From Trueperaceae bacterium (GTDB taxonomy: Bacteria; Deinococcota; Deinococci; Deinococcales; Trueperaceae), in NCBI GenBank assembly GCA_036381595.1, contig DASVCN010000009.1:1-64000 (forward strand): a DNA stretch of 64,000 nucleotides, written 5' to 3'. Position numbers and translations under genes: made by a program. Below are positions 62,759 through 64,000 of this stretch, piece after piece. The notes below the pieces were generated by a model that worked only from the letters and a program-made list of their open reading frames with translations, did not search any database and was not told where the DNA came from. How positions within the stretch are numbered: position 1 is the stretch's first letter; every line of letters begins with the position of its first letter.

Positions 62759-64000
62759 TCAGTCGTTGCCCTGGGTTCCGCTGGTGCGGTGACTGACCGA
62801 GCCGCTGCGGTTACCGCGCGATCCCTTGCTGCCACCGCGGTTCCGGCCCCCGCGACCGCGCGAACCGCGCCTCCTGGAGCCGCTGTCGCCGCCTGCGAAG
62901 GCGCCGCCTGTACGCTCCTGCGAACGATTGTTGGTGCCGGAGGGCTCGCTGGTTCGCTTGCCGTCGCCGCCGGAGGCGGTCGAGGAGCCTGCGGAGGCGC
63001 CGCCGCGGCTCGAACCGTTGCCGTTGCCAGCGCGCGCGCCCGAACCGTTGCCGTTGCGGTTCGTGTTCGCTCTGCCGTTATCCCGCCGACCGCCCGCGCC
63101 CCGCTGGCCCCGATCCCGGCTCGTCCCCGCGCCGCCGGCGGCATCGATCGGCAGGTAGCCGAAGCCGTCGATCTCGAGCCGCTCCAGGCGCATCCCGAGC
63201 TCCCGCTCTATGGTTCGGATCGCCTTGTCGTCTTCACCGGTGACGAAGGTGTAGGCCTGGCCGCTACGGGCCGCGCGACCGGTACGGCCGATGCGGTGCG
63301 TGTAGGCGTCGCCGGTGGAGGGAACGTCGTAGTTGATGACGTGGGTGACGCGGGAGATGTCGATACCCCGAGCGGCGATGTCGGTCGCCACCATGATGTG
63401 GAACTTTCCGTCCCGGAAGCCGTCCAGCGCCTGTTGACGCTTGTTCTGCGAGAGGTTTCCCTGCAGTGAGGTGACGAAGAAGTTCTCCCGGTCGAGTTGC
63501 TGGGCGAGACGTTTCGCGCCGTGCTTGGTGCGGGTGAAGACGAGCGCCGAACGACTGTCCTCCCGGCGAAGCAGGTGCTTCAGGAGCTCCGTCTTCTGCT
63601 CCTTGGCGACCGGGTAGAGAGCGTGCGCTACCGTTTCGGCCGGGGCCGCTCGGCCTATCTCGACTGTGATGGGGCGGTCGAGCACCCCGTGGGCAAGCTG
63701 CCGTAGTTCGTCGGGCATGGTGGCCGAGAAGAGCAGCCGCTGCGCCTTCGCAGGGACCTGCTTCATTATCCGCTTGATGGCGGGCAGGAAGCCCATGTCG
63801 AACATGTGGTCGGCTTCGTCGAGCACGACCGCTTCGAGTCTCGAGAGGTCGGCGTCGCGCTGCTGCATGTGATCGAGCAATCGGCCCGGGCAGGCCACGA
63901 TGATCTCGCTGCGCCCCTTCAGGGCTCGGATCTGCGGAGCCTTGCCGACGCCGCCGTAAACGGTCGCCGAGCGCAGCCCGGTCGAGCGGCCCAACAGGCT
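62759..64000 (-). CDS. DEAD-box ATP-dependent RNA helicase (N-terminus beyond window)
   Basis: Partial gene: the frame stays open to the last base, so the Q motif and Walker A lie outside. Visible motifs are VACPGRLLDHM (Ib), VVLDEADHMFDMGF (II), LLFSATMP (III), ALVFTRTKHGAKRLAQQL (IV), TDIAARGIDISRV (V) and HRIGRTGRAARSG (VI). After a short RNA-binding-like segment (LERLEIDGFGYLPIDA), the last ~120 residues are a disordered Gly/Arg/Asn/Ser-rich tail with RGG-type clusters near the end, typical of cold-shock or ribosome-assembly helicases. An apparent TTG start near 63994 is only the window edge effect. Confidence 0.93.
   Translation of the reverse strand, partial: SLLGRSTGLRSATVYGGVGKAPQIRALKGRSEIIVACPGRLLDHMQQRDADLSRLEAVVLDEADHMFDMGFLPAIKRIMKQVPAKAQRLLFSATMPDELRQLAHGVLDRPITVEIGRAAPAETVAHALYPVAKEQKTELLKHLLRREDSRSALVFTRTKHGAKRLAQQLDRENFFVTSLQGNLSQNKRQQALDGFRDGKFHIMVATDIAARGIDISRVTHVINYDVPSTGDAYTHRIGRTGRAARSGQAYTFVTGEDDKAIRTIERELGMRLERLEIDGFGYLPIDAAGGAGTSRDRGQRGAGGRRDNGRANTNRNGNGSGARAGNGNGSSRGGASAGSSTASGGDGKRTSEPSGTNNRSQERTGGAFAGGDSGSRRRGSRGRGGRNRGGSKGSRGNRSGSVSHRTSGTQGND

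Noticed and set aside
62826-63158. Repetitive sequence at the helicase 3' end as a separate repeat array
   Set aside because: The repetition follows the codon pattern of a Gly/Asn/Arg/Ser-rich protein tail and has no fixed unit length.

Overview
The window is GC-rich chromosomal DNA with tightly packed genes, many sharing ATGA/GTGA/TTGA stop-start overlaps. It looks like a member of the Deinococcota, probably near Truepera. This placement is inference, resting on a Thermus-type type IV pilus ATPase with three N-terminal MshEN/GSPII domains, a Thermus-type RsmF whose N-terminal block closely matches the Thermus enzyme as I remember it, and about twenty genes with a TANNNT -10 hexamer only 5-8 nt before the start codon (leaderless mRNA, known to be common in Deinococcus). 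I see no insertion sequence, prophage, CRISPR array or restriction cluster. It reads as core chromosome.

Layout. 1-7.4 kb: rpsI/rplM, a penicillin-acylase-like protein, RsmF, NrdR and a degenerate SDR. 7.5-12.1 kb: bactofilin, accD-accA, rpe, a class III aminotransferase. 12.2-14.6 kb: an RsmJ-like methyltransferase, 3-hydroxyacyl-CoA dehydrogenase, two tandem tRNA-Gln genes and tRNA-Ser. 14.7-20.7 kb: upp, a WecA-like transferase with wecB, the folP-folB-folK run, a metallophosphoesterase and a DUF2203 protein. 21-27.1 kb: a ROK kinase, a hexapeptide transferase with a small lipoprotein, a kinase-less PASTA protein and an E2-like protein without catalytic residues. 27.1-29.3 kb: PspC, DUF309, ispD-ispE. 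29.3-36.9 kb: a branched-chain amino acid region (leuC, an O-methyltransferase, leuD, leuB, an aminotransferase, then ilvD and a ThuA protein), preceded by a leader peptide and attenuator. 38.4-42.8 kb: pilT, pilF and a YqeG-type HAD phosphatase. 42.9-46.4 kb: an alpha/beta hydrolase lacking its nucleophile, DUF4258, TatD, a 56-residue protein and RlpA. 46.4-48.9 kb: trpB-trpA behind a Trp-rich leader peptide, with a methyltransferase remnant upstream. 49-55.1 kb: an ArsR-like regulator divergent from an MFS exporter, a bPH-domain protein, and prolyl oligopeptidase-xpt-gluQ. 55.2-64 kb: sucC-sucD, MoaB/Mog-like, DUF456, lgt, a truncated GlmU, carA, a SpoU methyltransferase, and a DEAD-box helicase cut by the window end.

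The most notable signals are regulatory. Both the leu and trp operons start with a short ORF placed directly after a -10 box, so the leader peptide itself would be translated from the 5' end of the mRNA. The trp peptide has three Trp codons and mutually exclusive downstream hairpins. The leu peptide ends in a sequence that can pair with the 5' arm of an intrinsic terminator. The second theme is pseudoenzymes: an E2-like protein without the HxxxDG motif, a hydrolase with Gly in place of its nucleophilic Ser, an SDR without Tyr/Lys, and a GlmU without its acetyltransferase domain. All functional assignments come from reading translations by eye; no database search was run.
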